From: Planctomycetota bacterium
GTDB lineage: Bacteria; Planctomycetota; PLA2
Length of the DNA: 64,000 nt
Assembly: GCA_021776785.1 (NCBI GenBank)
Contig: JAJFFF010000052.1
Span: 1-64,000, forward strand
Reading direction: 5' to 3'
The position numbers were made by a program, and so were the translations under genes. Shown here piece by piece: positions 19,264 through 28,632 of this stretch (the stretch's first letter is position 1; every line of letters starts with the position of its first letter). The notes beneath the pieces were generated by a model. The model was not told the DNA's origin and did not search any database. It saw nothing but the letters and a program-made list of their open reading frames with translations.

Positions 19264-20235
19264 TCAAGCCGAGACGGAGCCGCGTCCGCGCTGGGGCAAA
19301 AACCCCGTCGCAAGAAGACACTTGCGCGCCGAAGTCGCCAAAGGAGCGCTGCTCAGCTGTGCGGCTGTGAACCAGCGCCCCTCGCCCCGCGGACGCGCCG
19401 CGTGAATGGTCACGCGGAGTCGCTGATTCAAGACGCCGTGAGAAATTGCCCCCAACGTCTTGCCCCGCCCCGTCGATGCGGGCAGATCCCACAGGCCGCT
19501 GTTGAGCTCGGTCGATGCCCGGCGGCGCAAAAACACGCGACCCTCGCGTACCGTCAGGCCGACCGCGACCGCCACATCGATCAATGGCGCGCGCTCCTTG
19601 GGGGCGGGGTACTGCTCGGGGTTGGCGCGACCGGCGCAGTGCTTCGCCAACGGACACGTTCCGCAACTTGGCGAACGCGGCGTGCACACCGTCGCCCCCA
19701 TCTCCATCATCGCCTGGTTGAAGTCACCCGGCTCGCTCTCGTCGAGCCACTTCTGCGCACGCGCACCCACCTCGCGCTTGTTGAGATGCGGGGCGGCGTA
19801 GAGTCGAGCGATCAAACGTTCGACGTTGCCGTCCACCACGGCGACCGGCTCGCCAAACGCGATCGATGCAATCGCGGCGCTCGTGTACTCGCCGATCCCG
19901 GGGAGCTTGCGCAACCCGGCCGCGTCTTTAGGAAACCCCTCGCGCAAAACGATCTTGGCCGCCGCGTGGAGAAACCGCGCGCGGCGGTAGTACCCAAGAC
20001 CCGCCCACAGCGCCAGAACGGTGTCGATGCGGGCGCGCGCCAACGTGGCGACGTCGGGCAGCCGCGCCAAAAATCTCTCGTAGTACGGAATCGCCGCGAC
20101 GACGCGCGTTTGCTGCAGCATGATCTCGCTGACCCAGATCGCATACGGGTCGCTCGTCCGGCGCCACGGCAGGTCGCGCCGCCGCCTTCGATACCAAGCC
20201 ATGAGCTTGCGCCGCGCGTCCCCTATACTCTGCAC
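19264..20235 (-). CDS. mutY: Adenine DNA glycosylase MutY
   Basis: 323 aa. Removes adenine opposite 8-oxoguanine in base-excision repair. Catalytic Glu37 is in VSEIMLQQT, Asp135 in VVDGNVER, and the 4Fe-4S cluster ligands are C184, C191, C194 and C200 (C-x6-C-x2-C-x5-C). The helix-hairpin-helix is LPGIGEYTSAAI. The C-terminal NUDIX-like 8-oxoG recognition domain follows (VGLTVREGRVFLRRR). The GTG at 20235 is used because the N-terminal helix before DLPWRR is conserved and CATACT lies 6 nt upstream; ATG 20202 would truncate it. Divergent from moeA. Confidence 0.95.
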   Translation of the reverse strand: MQSIGDARRKLMAWYRRRRRDLPWRRTSDPYAIWVSEIMLQQTRVVAAIPYYERFLARLPDVATLARARIDTVLALWAGLGYYRRARFLHAAAKIVLREGFPKDAAGLRKLPGIGEYTSAAIASIAFGEPVAVVDGNVERLIARLYAAPHLNKREVGARAQKWLDESEPGDFNQAMMEMGATVCTPRSPSCGTCPLAKHCAGRANPEQYPAPKERAPLIDVAVAVGLTVREGRVFLRRRASTELNSGLWDLPASTGRGKTLGAISHGVLNQRLRVTIHAARPRGEGRWFTAAQLSSAPLATSARKCLLATGFLPQRGRGSVSA

Positions 20236-20247
20236 CGCCTAAGTATG
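20224..20247. promoter_or_regulatory. Interlocked divergent promoters of mutY and moeA
   Basis: Minus strand: CATACT at 20242-20247, 6 nt before the mutY GTG and overlapping the moeA ATG. Plus strand: TATACT at 20224-20229, 15 nt before the moeA ATG and inside the start of mutY. Transcription of the two genes should interfere. Confidence 0.45.
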
Positions 20248-21474
20248 AGTGATGACGTTCGTATGCGCGGCTTTTTGAGCCGCACTTCGGTTGAAGAGGC
20301 CACCGCGCTTGTCGATCAACGCGTGCGCTGGCTCGAGGCGGAGTGGATCTCACTCCTGGAAGCGGGCGGGCGCGCGCTCGCACACGACGTGACGGCGCTG
20401 GCGGATGTGCCGGCGTTCGCGCGCTCGGCGATGGATGGATTCGCGGTCATGGCCGAGGAAACCTTCAGCGCCTGCGCGGACGATCCTCGTCCTCTCACCA
20501 TCGTTGGCGAGTCGCGTCCGGGCCGCGCGTGCGAGACGCCCGTCGCGCCAGGTCAATGCGTGCGCATCATGACCGGCGCCCCCCTCCCGGCCGGCGCCGA
20601 CGCGGTGGTTCCCGTGGAGCAAACGCGCCGCGAGGGTGACGTCTGTTGCGTGACCGCGCCGTTTGCGCCGGGTCAACACGTGAGCGCGCGGGGCGAGGAC
20701 ATCGCCAAGGGCGCCGTCGTCTTGCGCGCCGGCCGCCGACTGCGCGCGCAAGACTTGGGCGTTTTGTCATCGCTCGGACGCGCGCGCATCTCCGTGATCA
20801 GGCGACCTGCCGTCGCGCTGGTGATCACGGGCGACGAGGTTGTCCCGGCGGGCGCACGAGTGACCGGATATCAGATCCCCGACGCCGTGACGCCGCTTGT
20901 GCGGACACTGATCGAGCGCGACGGCGGCCGCATTCTCACGGGCCCGATCGTGCGCGACCAAGAGGAACTCGTGCGCGAGGCGATTCAGGTGTCGGTCAAC
21001 GCGGCCGACATCGTCTTGGTTGCGGGCGGCTCGAGCGTGGGGCAACACGACCTTGCGCCGGGCATCGTCCGCGCGCTCGGCGAACTTTCGATTCACGGCA
21101 TCGCGATGCGGCCGAGCAGTCCGGCGGGGATCGGGTTCATTCAGGACAAGCCGGTGTTCTTGCTACCCGGCAACCCGCTGTCCGCGATGTGCGCGTACGA
21201 GTTTTTTGCAGGGCGGGCGGTGCGCTGCATGGCGGGCCGCCACAACGATTGGCCGCACACGAAAATGCGCATGCCGCTCGGCCAAAAGATCAGCTCGATG
21301 CTGGGCCGCACGGACTATGTGCGCGTGCGTATCGAAGACGAGCGCGTTTGGCCCATCGCGATTTCCGGGGCGTCCATCTTGACGTCGGCGACGCGCGCGC
21401 ACGGCTTTGCGATCGTTCCCGCCGAAGCCGAGGGCTATCCCGAAGGCGCGACGATCACCGTCCGGCTTTACTGA
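20245..21474 (+). CDS. moeA: Molybdopterin molybdenumtransferase MoeA
   Basis: 409 aa. Inserts molybdate into adenylated molybdopterin in Mo-cofactor synthesis. Visible signatures: the RSAMDGFAV loop, MTGAPLPAGADAVVPVEQ, VITGDEVV and the MPT-binding VAGGSSVGQHD, then FLLPGNPLSAM in domain III and a C-terminal beta-barrel domain IV. Start is ATG 20245. No other moa/mob genes are nearby. Its last 20 nt overlap the convergent peptidase-like gene. Confidence 0.95.
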   Translation: MSDDVRMRGFLSRTSVEEATALVDQRVRWLEAEWISLLEAGGRALAHDVTALADVPAFARSAMDGFAVMAEETFSACADDPRPLTIVGESRPGRACETPVAPGQCVRIMTGAPLPAGADAVVPVEQTRREGDVCCVTAPFAPGQHVSARGEDIAKGAVVLRAGRRLRAQDLGVLSSLGRARISVIRRPAVALVITGDEVVPAGARVTGYQIPDAVTPLVRTLIERDGGRILTGPIVRDQEELVREAIQVSVNAADIVLVAGGSSVGQHDLAPGIVRALGELSIHGIAMRPSSPAGIGFIQDKPVFLLPGNPLSAMCAYEFFAGRAVRCMAGRHNDWPHTKMRMPLGQKISSMLGRTDYVRVRIEDERVWPIAISGASILTSATRAHGFAIVPAEAEGYPEGATITVRLY

Positions 21475-23224
21475 GCCAGAGCCGCTCCAGCACGGCAACG
21501 CTTTCGACTTGGTACACGCGTCGCACCGCGACTTCGAATTCAGAGTTGCCGAATTCCGACAAGAACCGCGTCCATTGCGCGCCGTCCCCCAGCGAGCGCA
21601 AAAACACAGTGAACGCGTGCGCCTGGGAATAGAACATGCTCACACGTTCGGCCGGAATCGATCGCAGCGCCAAGAACTCCGGGAGCGGCATGCGCCCCTT
21701 GGCCAAGCGGCGCCACAGAGCAAGGCGGTTGGTTTGACTCGCGGTCGACTCGTAGAGCATCGCGAGACCTTCGTCGAGCCACTTGCCGCGGCGGAACGCC
21801 GGCAAACCACGCCGCTGCACGACATGGACCAGCTCGTGCGGAATGGTGCTCTCCTCCCAGTCGCTGTGCGCAAACGTCTCGACGCGCACGAGGCGCTCGC
21901 CGTTCTCATCGAGCGTGTCGTAACAAACGCCGGCCGTCTGTTCGCGCGAGACCGACGCATCCTTGAGCGGCGTACCCGGCGGCGAAGGATCGGCGGCGAC
22001 ATAGGCGCGCCGCGAGGGATGGATCACGAGCTCTGCCTTCCCCGTCTTGGGCAACCTGCCGAGTAGTTCGTTCGCGATGCGGTCGTAGGCCGCGTCGGAC
22101 GATTTGGAAAGCTTCGCCGCGACGTCGGCCGATGGCGCATAAACCGTGAAGTGTCGCCCCTCGTCGTAGCGCACGAGCGAACCCAAAAACAATTCGCGCC
22201 AGCGGCTGACGCCTTCGCTCGGCGGTCGCGCGATGGCCGCACGCAGCGTGGCGGACGCATACTGCTGGGCAAGTTTGTACGAAACGCCGGCCCGCTTCGG
22301 CCCCGTCTTCTCCGCCAGTCGCGCCGCATCCGCGTAGCGCTGCACGGCGTGCTCCACGTTGCCGGATACATGGCTCAAAACGGCTTCCAAGTACACGGGC
22401 GTCGCCGGGTGCGGATACGTCGTCGCAATCCCGCGCAGCTCGCGACGAGCGTGCTCGAGATCGCCTTCGCGCATCGCTTCAAGCACAGCGATCGGGCGCA
22501 ACAGGTAGAGCGCCTGTTGCGCCTCGCCGTGTGCACCAAACGCGACAGCCGCGCGATAGTGATCCAAGGCCGCACGCAACCGGGTTTGGCTGGCCGCGTG
22601 GCGACCGGCCAAGAGATACGCGGACGCCATCGTCTTGCGCGCGTGCGGATCGTCGACGGGACGGCGCTGGCGCCATGCCTCGAGCTCGCGAAGCGCCACT
22701 TCGACGTTGCCGCTCTTCAACGAGCGCTCGGCGCGGTCCAGCAAGACGCCGGTCCGCGTGATTTCGCGCGCCATCGCGTCAGCAAGTCGTTTCGCAGACG
22801 GATGGTTCGGGTGGATCCGAACCAACGTGCGAATCGCGCGCTCGGCTTCACGGAATCGAAACTCGCGCACCAAGGACGTCGCGTAAACCTCGAGGGCCGC
22901 CTCGTACTTGGCTTGGATCGACTCGTCGTCTTGCGCCTCGCGAAAAGCCCGTTCGTAGAGCTCGACGGCCCCGCGTTCGGATCCGGTGCGCTGGCTCCGC
23001 GATGCCTCACGCTCAAGGTACGCGCGCTTGCTCTCGCGACGGATCTCTAAGACCTTGGCGCGCGGGATCTCCATCACGCCGCGCGGCAGCCGGATGCGCA
23101 CGATGGTGTCGGTGACTTCGAGAACTTCGCAGCTCAGCTTGCCGCCGCTGTGGAGAACGACTTCGTCGGCATGCGCCGGCCCGTGAAGCAACAGTAGGCA
23201 GAGCACAACAACGACACGACGCAT
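21455..23224 (-). CDS. Secreted TPR protein with peptidase-MA-like (gluzincin) domain
   Basis: 589 aa. Signal peptide 1-19. Residues 20-60 form a small beta module (HSGGKLSCEVLEV). Residues about 80-330 are TPR-like helical repeats. The C-terminal third is a putative zinc metallopeptidase: HELVH at 463-467 with the third ligand Glu485 in the downstream DEGLAMLYE. This spacing fits the peptidase MA family. Periplasmic; substrate unknown. GATAAT lies 8 nt before the ATG. It overlaps the convergent moeA by 20 nt. Confidence 0.8.
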   Translation of the reverse strand: MRRVVVVLCLLLLHGPAHADEVVLHSGGKLSCEVLEVTDTIVRIRLPRGVMEIPRAKVLEIRRESKRAYLEREASRSQRTGSERGAVELYERAFREAQDDESIQAKYEAALEVYATSLVREFRFREAERAIRTLVRIHPNHPSAKRLADAMAREITRTGVLLDRAERSLKSGNVEVALRELEAWRQRRPVDDPHARKTMASAYLLAGRHAASQTRLRAALDHYRAAVAFGAHGEAQQALYLLRPIAVLEAMREGDLEHARRELRGIATTYPHPATPVYLEAVLSHVSGNVEHAVQRYADAARLAEKTGPKRAGVSYKLAQQYASATLRAAIARPPSEGVSRWRELFLGSLVRYDEGRHFTVYAPSADVAAKLSKSSDAAYDRIANELLGRLPKTGKAELVIHPSRRAYVAADPSPPGTPLKDASVSREQTAGVCYDTLDENGERLVRVETFAHSDWEESTIPHELVHVVQRRGLPAFRRGKWLDEGLAMLYESTASQTNRLALWRRLAKGRMPLPEFLALRSIPAERVSMFYSQAHAFTVFLRSLGDGAQWTRFLSEFGNSEFEVAVRRVYQVESVAVLERLWLSKAGR

Positions 23225-23232
23225 CCCGAAAG

Positions 23233-23238
23233 ATTATC
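23233..23238 (-). promoter_or_regulatory. -10 element of the peptidase-MA-like gene (leaderless)
   Basis: GATAAT on the minus strand, 8 nt before the ATG at 23224. Confidence 0.45.
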
Positions 23239-23266
23239 GGCGGGGGAAAGCGTCGCTAAACCGGCG

Positions 23267-24022
23267 CTACATCGAGCGGACCACGAACCACAGGCTTAGC
23301 CCGATCGTGATGCCCAGCAAGATTTTTAGGATGGAGCGCACGGCGCGGCGGAATGCTGCGTCACGCGCCTCCTCCTCGGTCTCGGTCGCGCGTCGATTTT
23401 CGCCCATCGACTCGAGATTGCGCGCCGATGACGTCTGGAGGTTGCGACCGCCCTCCATGATCCTCGTCCAATCGATCTTGGAGTTGCCCGCGAGAAGACC
23501 GCGCAAACTCGCAAGAAACAGGATCGACGAGTCCGTAAAGCTGATCAAGCCGTCGGCGACCTTGAGCGCCCCGTCCGGCACTTCAGCCAAGGTCGCCATC
23601 ATGTCCGCTTCGGTCATCTCGACGAGTCCCGCGCCGAGCACATGCCCCACACCGTCTCCCGCCGTTAAGACATCGGGAACGCCCATGCCCTCGGACGCAA
23701 ACCCGGCATCGCCGCTCGTTCCGACCAAGGGGTTGGTGGTCACGACCTCGTCTTCGCGGGCGTTATACGAAGCTTCTGCTCGGTTGCGGGTGATCTGGCT
23801 CTGATATCGCGAAGTCGCGGTCCGGTACGCGGCCCAGTTGGTCCGCCCAATCGACGAACCGACGAAGCGAGCACCGAGAAAATCGCGCCGCGTCGTGAGC
23901 TTTTTGAGGTTGATCAAACCGAGGTTCGGTCGTACCTCGACGTAGATCACATCGGCGCGCGCAGAACCCGCGCTAAGAGCACACAGGGCCGCCAGAATCG
24001 CGAGTCGCTTGAGGTTATTCAC
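23267..24022 (-). CDS. Secreted protein with C-terminal membrane anchor, unknown function
   Basis: 251 aa starting at a GTG. Signal peptide 1-23 (ending ARA). The mature part has no domain I recognise; a Gly/Val-rich middle (GDGVGHVLGAGLVEM) is followed by an acidic, Glu-rich helix and a final hydrophobic helix (ILLGITIGLSLWFVV) before RSM. This suggests a periplasmic protein tethered by its C-terminus. It lies 42 nt upstream of the peptidase-MA-like gene on the same strand and may be co-transcribed with it. Confidence 0.65.
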   Translation of the reverse strand: MNNLKRLAILAALCALSAGSARADVIYVEVRPNLGLINLKKLTTRRDFLGARFVGSSIGRTNWAAYRTATSRYQSQITRNRAEASYNAREDEVVTTNPLVGTSGDAGFASEGMGVPDVLTAGDGVGHVLGAGLVEMTEADMMATLAEVPDGALKVADGLISFTDSSILFLASLRGLLAGNSKIDWTRIMEGGRNLQTSSARNLESMGENRRATETEEEARDAAFRRAVRSILKILLGITIGLSLWFVVRSM

Positions 24023-24235
24023 TATTGCCCGTTGCGCAACCGGCTTTGCCTACCCCCGGTCAGCGCTGGACGCAGTATAGCGCGCCGAAAGCCAATTATG
24101 AGACACCTATCTTTGTGGCTCCAAAGTCTCTTCGTGCAATTGTCCAAAAAAAGAACCTACCCCGTAAGTCCTTTCCCCAAGGGCCACTTCTGCCGATAGG
24201 TAGGCAGCGGAAATGTCAGCTCCGCAGCGGGGACC

Positions 24236-26011
24236 ATGGGATTTGCCGGCGAATTAACAACGATTGGACTACCGGAAGTATTCCAAAACGTTGCTTTCAA
24301 CAGACTTACGGGCGTTCTGACCGTGTCAGAGCGTGTGCGCCGTGCGTCCATCCTCTTTGAGGAGGGGGTGATCAAGGGCGTGCGCACCTACCCGGAGGCG
24401 GGCCTGGATTATGTGGCGATCGCTCAATGCAGCAACGCCGCCCCCGCCAACGTCATCGCCGCCGCCGCCAGCAAAACGCGCCGGCGCCGCACGCTGCGCG
24501 ATGTCTTGGCCAAAGGCGACAACTTCGAAGCCGACCGCTATGACGCAGCGGTTTCCGCCGCCGTCCGCGAAGAACTGATCTTATTGTTCTCGTGGAAGCA
24601 CGCGTCGTTTGTCTTCGAAGAGGACCGCGGCCGCGAGGGCTTTGAGCGCGAGCAATTGGACAGCGAGATCCATCTGGACCCGCAATCGATTGCCATGGAA
24701 GCGGCGCGCCGCGTGGATGAGTGGGAGGCGATCGCGCACCGCATCGAGTCCGAGCGCGACATCTTCTTGCCGGTCCAGGACGTGCCGCCCGAGGAGTCCA
24801 CTCCCGAAATCGAGGAGATCATCGGTCTGCTCGACGGAACGCGCGACCTCGCAAGCATCATTCAGGATCTGCCCCACGGGCGCTTCTACGTCCTGAGCAT
24901 GGTTGCCGATCTCGCGGAGCGCGGCTACGTCGATCGCGCAACGCTGGCTCACCTAAGCGACCTGGCCCAAAAAGCAGAAGCCGACGGCGATCTACAACGC
25001 GCCGTCGCGCACTACGAAGCCGCCCTCGACATGGGCAGCGAAGACATGGACACGCGCCTCGAGCTGGTCCGTCTCTATGAACTCTGCGGGCGCCGCAACG
25101 ACGCGGCGCGCGAATACAAGCGTCTTGCTGACTACCAGGAGCGCAACGGCGACCTGGAAGGCGCACTGGATTCGTATCGCAGCGCTTCGGCACTGGTCCC
25201 CTACGAGACCGAGGCACTCGAGCGCATCGTCGACATCCACGATGCACGCGGTGACAAAGACGAGTTCATGAGCATCGGTACGCAGTTGGCCGAGGTGTTG
25301 ACTGGCAACCGCCTGCTCGAGGAGGCGCTCGAGGTCTACCTCCGACTGGCAGCGCAAGATCACGAGAACCTCGGCATCCGCGAGTCCGTTGCAGCGACGT
25401 ACATCAAGTTGCACGAACCGAAGAAGGCCGCACGCGAACTCCTCGATCTCGCGAATCGTTCGTGGGACCGAGAGGACCTCGATCGTGCGCTTCACTACTA
25501 CCGCAGCGTTCTTGCGGTCGATCACGAGTGCGAAGAAGCGACCGCGCGGATTTCCGAGATCGACCAGCGTCGTGCGCGACTGCGCCGCAAGCGCCACAGC
25601 CGTCGCCTCATCCTGGCCGTCGCCACCATCCTCGCCATGGTCGGGGCGTGGCAGGGCGGACGCGAGTGGTACGCCAGTCGCGCGCTGACACAAGCGGCCC
25701 GCGCCGCGTTGGGCGGAGTCGTCAACAGAACCACCGACGACTCGCTCGCCAACGCGATCCTGCTGTACTCCGAAGTCGCCAACAACTACCCGCACACGAG
25801 CGGTTCGCGCGAAGCGGAGACGGCCGTGCGCACCCTGCTCCTCGAAGAGCTCGACCGGCTGCGCGTCGTTGTGGACCGAGACGCGGAGCTCGCCATCAAG
25901 ACGTTGGAGCGGCTCAACGTGATCCACTACCCCGAGGCGGTCGAGGCCTTGTGGCGCGATAGCTATCGCCGCCTGCGCAGCAAACTCGGGTTCAGCGTTT
26001 CCGAAGAGTGA
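24236..26011 (+). CDS. DUF4388 and TPR membrane-associated protein
   Basis: 591 aa. Residues 1-150 form a DUF4388/PATAN module (FAGELTTIGLPEVFQNVAFNRLTGVLTVS, then the AS-ILFEEGVIKGV strand). Residues 240-430 are tandem TPRs (AVAHYEAALDMG, ALDSYRSASALVP, ALEVYLRLAAQD, ALHYYRSVLAVD). A hydrophobic segment near residue 460 (LILAVATILAMVGAW) after a very basic RRARLRRKRHSRR would anchor it, with a further helical domain beyond. Probably a scaffold linking DUF4388-based regulation to the membrane. Divergent from the anchored protein at 23267. Confidence 0.75.
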   Translation: MGFAGELTTIGLPEVFQNVAFNRLTGVLTVSERVRRASILFEEGVIKGVRTYPEAGLDYVAIAQCSNAAPANVIAAAASKTRRRRTLRDVLAKGDNFEADRYDAAVSAAVREELILLFSWKHASFVFEEDRGREGFEREQLDSEIHLDPQSIAMEAARRVDEWEAIAHRIESERDIFLPVQDVPPEESTPEIEEIIGLLDGTRDLASIIQDLPHGRFYVLSMVADLAERGYVDRATLAHLSDLAQKAEADGDLQRAVAHYEAALDMGSEDMDTRLELVRLYELCGRRNDAAREYKRLADYQERNGDLEGALDSYRSASALVPYETEALERIVDIHDARGDKDEFMSIGTQLAEVLTGNRLLEEALEVYLRLAAQDHENLGIRESVAATYIKLHEPKKAARELLDLANRSWDREDLDRALHYYRSVLAVDHECEEATARISEIDQRRARLRRKRHSRRLILAVATILAMVGAWQGGREWYASRALTQAARAALGGVVNRTTDDSLANAILLYSEVANNYPHTSGSREAETAVRTLLLEELDRLRVVVDRDAELAIKTLERLNVIHYPEAVEALWRDSYRRLRSKLGFSVSEE

Positions 26012-27824
26012 CGGTGACTTCGGCCGTTTCCGTGCCGGCGATCGAAAACTCCGCCGCGCCCGGGAGATAGCCTTCCGCTCCCGCACGCAACACGTAGCTG
26101 CCGGGCGCGAGCCCACTGTCCGCACTCACCTCCACAGCCGACGGGAGGTAGTCAACGGAGACGAAGCCGCGTTCTCCGCTCACCTTCGTTAGGAGGTTGA
26201 TGTGGACGCGCTCCTCTTCTTCGTTGCGCAGGTCCAAGCTGACTTTGCTGAGCAGCGTTCCGTTCTCATCGACGACTTTGAACTTGAGGCCGCCGCCCTG
26301 GTTGAGCGTCACGAGGTGCGTGGCCTCGACTCCGCGGCTGACGACCACCCGCTCGACGCGCGCCGGAACCATGCCCGTCACGAGCACGGTCAGCGTGTAC
26401 TGCCCCACGGGAATACCATCGAACCGAACCGCCTCGCCTCCCGACGCGTGACGAAGCCACGGCTCCAGATCGTCGCCCCTCCCGATCACCGCAACGCGTC
26501 CGGCCACGGCGACCGAAAACTTCAAAAGGATCGCGCCGGTTTCCGCACCCGCCGCAGGCTGCATCGTCACTTCGATGGATTCGGCGTCGGGCTGCACCGT
26601 GTGTTGCACCGACGCATACCCCGAGAGCGAAAAACGAAGCACGACCGATTGCGGCGTCTTGGGTAACTCTAGGGCGTCGCGCGTTCCACGCACGGCGAGC
26701 CAAACGTCGCCGGCACGTCGTTCCACTTTTGGCTCCAGCGGCTTGCCGTCGGCACCATCCACAACACGCAGCGGGACCGTACGCGCATCCAGCAACGTGA
26801 GTGCAATCGTCTCGCTGTCGTCGTCGTAGATCACACCGCGCCCGCGCTCGGTGATCTTGCCTGGCTCGCGCGCGAGGTAATCGCACCCACCGGAAGGCAT
26901 CGCGGAAAACGTCACGCTCTTGCCGGCCAGCCGATACACGGGGTACGCCACAAACGCGCGTCCGACGGGTGCGTCCGCAAGATCGGTGAGGTTGCCTGGA
27001 ATCGGCGGCGCCTCTTTCCGGATGCGCGCATCCATCGCGAACACTTCCGTCTGATCCGAACCGTTGGTGACGTTCACGCGGACCGCTCGTCCGGGTTTGA
27101 GTGTGATGTCGCTGCGCACTTCGCCCCGGTCAGGCACGGTGACATCCAGATTCATCGCCGGCCGGTGTCCGGCACGGCGCGCGCCGATGTCATACGTCCC
27201 CGGCTCGACACCATGGAAGACAAAGTCGCCGCGCCCATCGGCTTTCACGACGATGCCCGCGTGCACGTGGTCGAGAACGTACGCGTCGGGCGGGATGATC
27301 CAAACCGTCGCGCCCGCCACCGCACCACCGGCCGGATCGAGCACACGCCCGCGCACCGAAGCGGCCGCGCGCAGGACGATATCGCGCACGGCTCCGTCTT
27401 CCACGGTCCGGTACGGTCGCTCTGTGAGACGGTCGAGATGCGGCATAAATCCGACCGCGAATACCTCCAAGGAGTATGCGGGGACCGTGAGCGTCAGCTC
27501 GAATCGACCGTCCTCGCCACTGAGACCGGAACTCTTTTGCTGTCCCGCATACGCCGTGACACGCGCCCCAACGACAGGCCGCTGCCCCCCATCGAGGATG
27601 CGTCCGGCCAGCTTAAACCCGCCAGCCGTGCGAGTTTGCGGCGGCGGCGCCGGATCGTCCGCGGCATCCGCGCGCTCAAAGCGGCGCGGCTTTTCGTCCT
27701 CTTGTGTCACCGGTTTGTCGCGCGACTGACGCTCACCTCCTCCGTCGTCCAAGATCGATGAAACCAGCAACCCAACGACCGCGAGCGACGTTGTAACGAG
27801 TAGGACGAGCACCGTGCGTGACAC
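25992..27824 (-). CDS. Membrane-anchored protein with carboxypeptidase-regulatory-like domains
   Basis: 610 aa from the GTG at 27824. An N-terminal transmembrane anchor (LVLLVTTSLAVVGLLVSSI) is followed by a Pro-rich linker and repeated beta-sandwich modules of the carboxypeptidase-regulatory/CNA-B-like type (GRILDGGQRPVVGARVTAY, GRVLDPAGGAVAGATVWI, each with GxFxFxxxxPGxY-like ends), ending in another such unit. Likely faces the periplasm and binds or spaces other surface molecules. TACCAT 6 nt before the GTG supports this start over the longer frame. The 3' end overlaps the convergent DUF4388-TPR gene by 20 nt. Confidence 0.75.
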   Translation of the reverse strand: MSRTVLVLLVTTSLAVVGLLVSSILDDGGGERQSRDKPVTQEDEKPRRFERADAADDPAPPPQTRTAGGFKLAGRILDGGQRPVVGARVTAYAGQQKSSGLSGEDGRFELTLTVPAYSLEVFAVGFMPHLDRLTERPYRTVEDGAVRDIVLRAAASVRGRVLDPAGGAVAGATVWIIPPDAYVLDHVHAGIVVKADGRGDFVFHGVEPGTYDIGARRAGHRPAMNLDVTVPDRGEVRSDITLKPGRAVRVNVTNGSDQTEVFAMDARIRKEAPPIPGNLTDLADAPVGRAFVAYPVYRLAGKSVTFSAMPSGGCDYLAREPGKITERGRGVIYDDDSETIALTLLDARTVPLRVVDGADGKPLEPKVERRAGDVWLAVRGTRDALELPKTPQSVVLRFSLSGYASVQHTVQPDAESIEVTMQPAAGAETGAILLKFSVAVAGRVAVIGRGDDLEPWLRHASGGEAVRFDGIPVGQYTLTVLVTGMVPARVERVVVSRGVEATHLVTLNQGGGLKFKVVDENGTLLSKVSLDLRNEEEERVHINLLTKVSGERGFVSVDYLPSAVEVSADSGLAPGSYVLRAGAEGYLPGAAEFSIAGTETAEVTVTLRKR

Positions 27825-27830
27825 AAAAAC

Positions 27831-27836
27831 ATGGTA
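27831..27836 (-). promoter_or_regulatory. -10 element of the carboxypeptidase-regulatory-like gene (leaderless)
   Basis: TACCAT on the minus strand, 6 nt before the GTG at 27824. Confidence 0.45.
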
Positions 27837-27839
27837 CGC

Positions 27840-27872
27840 GACGAACTGATGACGAACTGTTGACAGATTCAA
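27840..27872. promoter_or_regulatory. 11-bp direct repeats, probable response-regulator operator
   Basis: GACGAACTGAT (27840-27850) is followed at once by GACGAACTGTT (27851-27861) and a third partial copy GACAGATTCAA. Eleven-bp periodicity is what OmpR/PhoB-type regulators bind. A TTGACA (27860-27865) overlaps the second and third copies. The site lies between the two divergent genes, so it could control both. Confidence 0.5.
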
Positions 27873-27948
27873 GCGTCTATATGGATGTAGCGTGTAGCTG
27901 CCTGTGGCAGGCCCTGAAAAGCGTGCCGCAAAATGTTTGGGAGAATTG

Positions 27949-28632
27949 ATGCACCGGATTCTGGTTGTTGAAGACGAACCTTCTGTGGCGCGCGGCGTCA
28001 AAGATGCGCTCGTTTTCAACGGCTACCTCGTTGACCACGTCGACGAGGGCGAGAGGGGCTGCCAACTCGCACGGGAAGGGTCTTACGACCTTTTGATTCT
28101 CGACCTCATGTTGCCTGGCATGTCCGGTTTAGAAATCTTGGAACGTGCACGCGCCCACGGCGTCACCGCTCCGGTCCTCATCCTCACGGCGAAGAGCCAA
28201 GAGGAGGATCGCGTGCGGGGCCTCGAACTGGGAGCGGACGACTACGTCGTCAAGCCGTTCAGCGTGCGCGAGTTAATCGCGCGCGTCGGCGCTCACCTGC
28301 GCCGTGAAGACCGGAAACCAGGTGTAGCGAGCGCGCAAATCGGTCGCGTCGAAATCGATTTTTCGACACGGCAAATGCGTTGCGACGGAGAGCCCGTCCC
28401 GGCTTTGCCCAAGGAAATCGACCTCGCTCGATTCTTGGTCGAAAATCCAGGCCGCGTCGTCACGCGCGACGAGTTGTTGGTGAAGGTGTGGGAGTATCCC
28501 GTCACGGGTATCCAAACGCGCACCGTCGACAACTACATCATGAAGCTGCGCCACAAGGTCGAGCCCGATCCCACCCGCCCCCGTCACATCATTACGGTGC
28601 GCGGAAAGGGTTATCGACTTGCCCACGCGTAA
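27949..28632 (+). CDS. OmpR-family response regulator
   Basis: 227 aa. Receiver domain with acidic pocket ED (residues 8-10), phosphoacceptor Asp52 in LILDLMLPG, Thr80 and Lys102 in VVKPF. The C-terminal winged helix has the PKEIDLARFLVENPGRVVTRDELL and TVDNYIMKLRHKVEPDP signatures. It would act as a DNA-binding transcription factor phosphorylated by the kinase encoded immediately downstream. GGGAG lies 4-5 nt before the ATG. The stop overlaps the kinase start by 14 nt. Target genes unknown, but see the 11-bp repeats just upstream. Confidence 0.96.
   Translation: MHRILVVEDEPSVARGVKDALVFNGYLVDHVDEGERGCQLAREGSYDLLILDLMLPGMSGLEILERARAHGVTAPVLILTAKSQEEDRVRGLELGADDYVVKPFSVRELIARVGAHLRREDRKPGVASAQIGRVEIDFSTRQMRCDGEPVPALPKEIDLARFLVENPGRVVTRDELLVKVWEYPVTGIQTRTVDNYIMKLRHKVEPDPTRPRHIITVRGKGYRLAHA

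Noticed and set aside
19402..20244. 5' extension of the moeA frame
   Set aside because: Antisense to mutY; MoeA homology begins after 20245.
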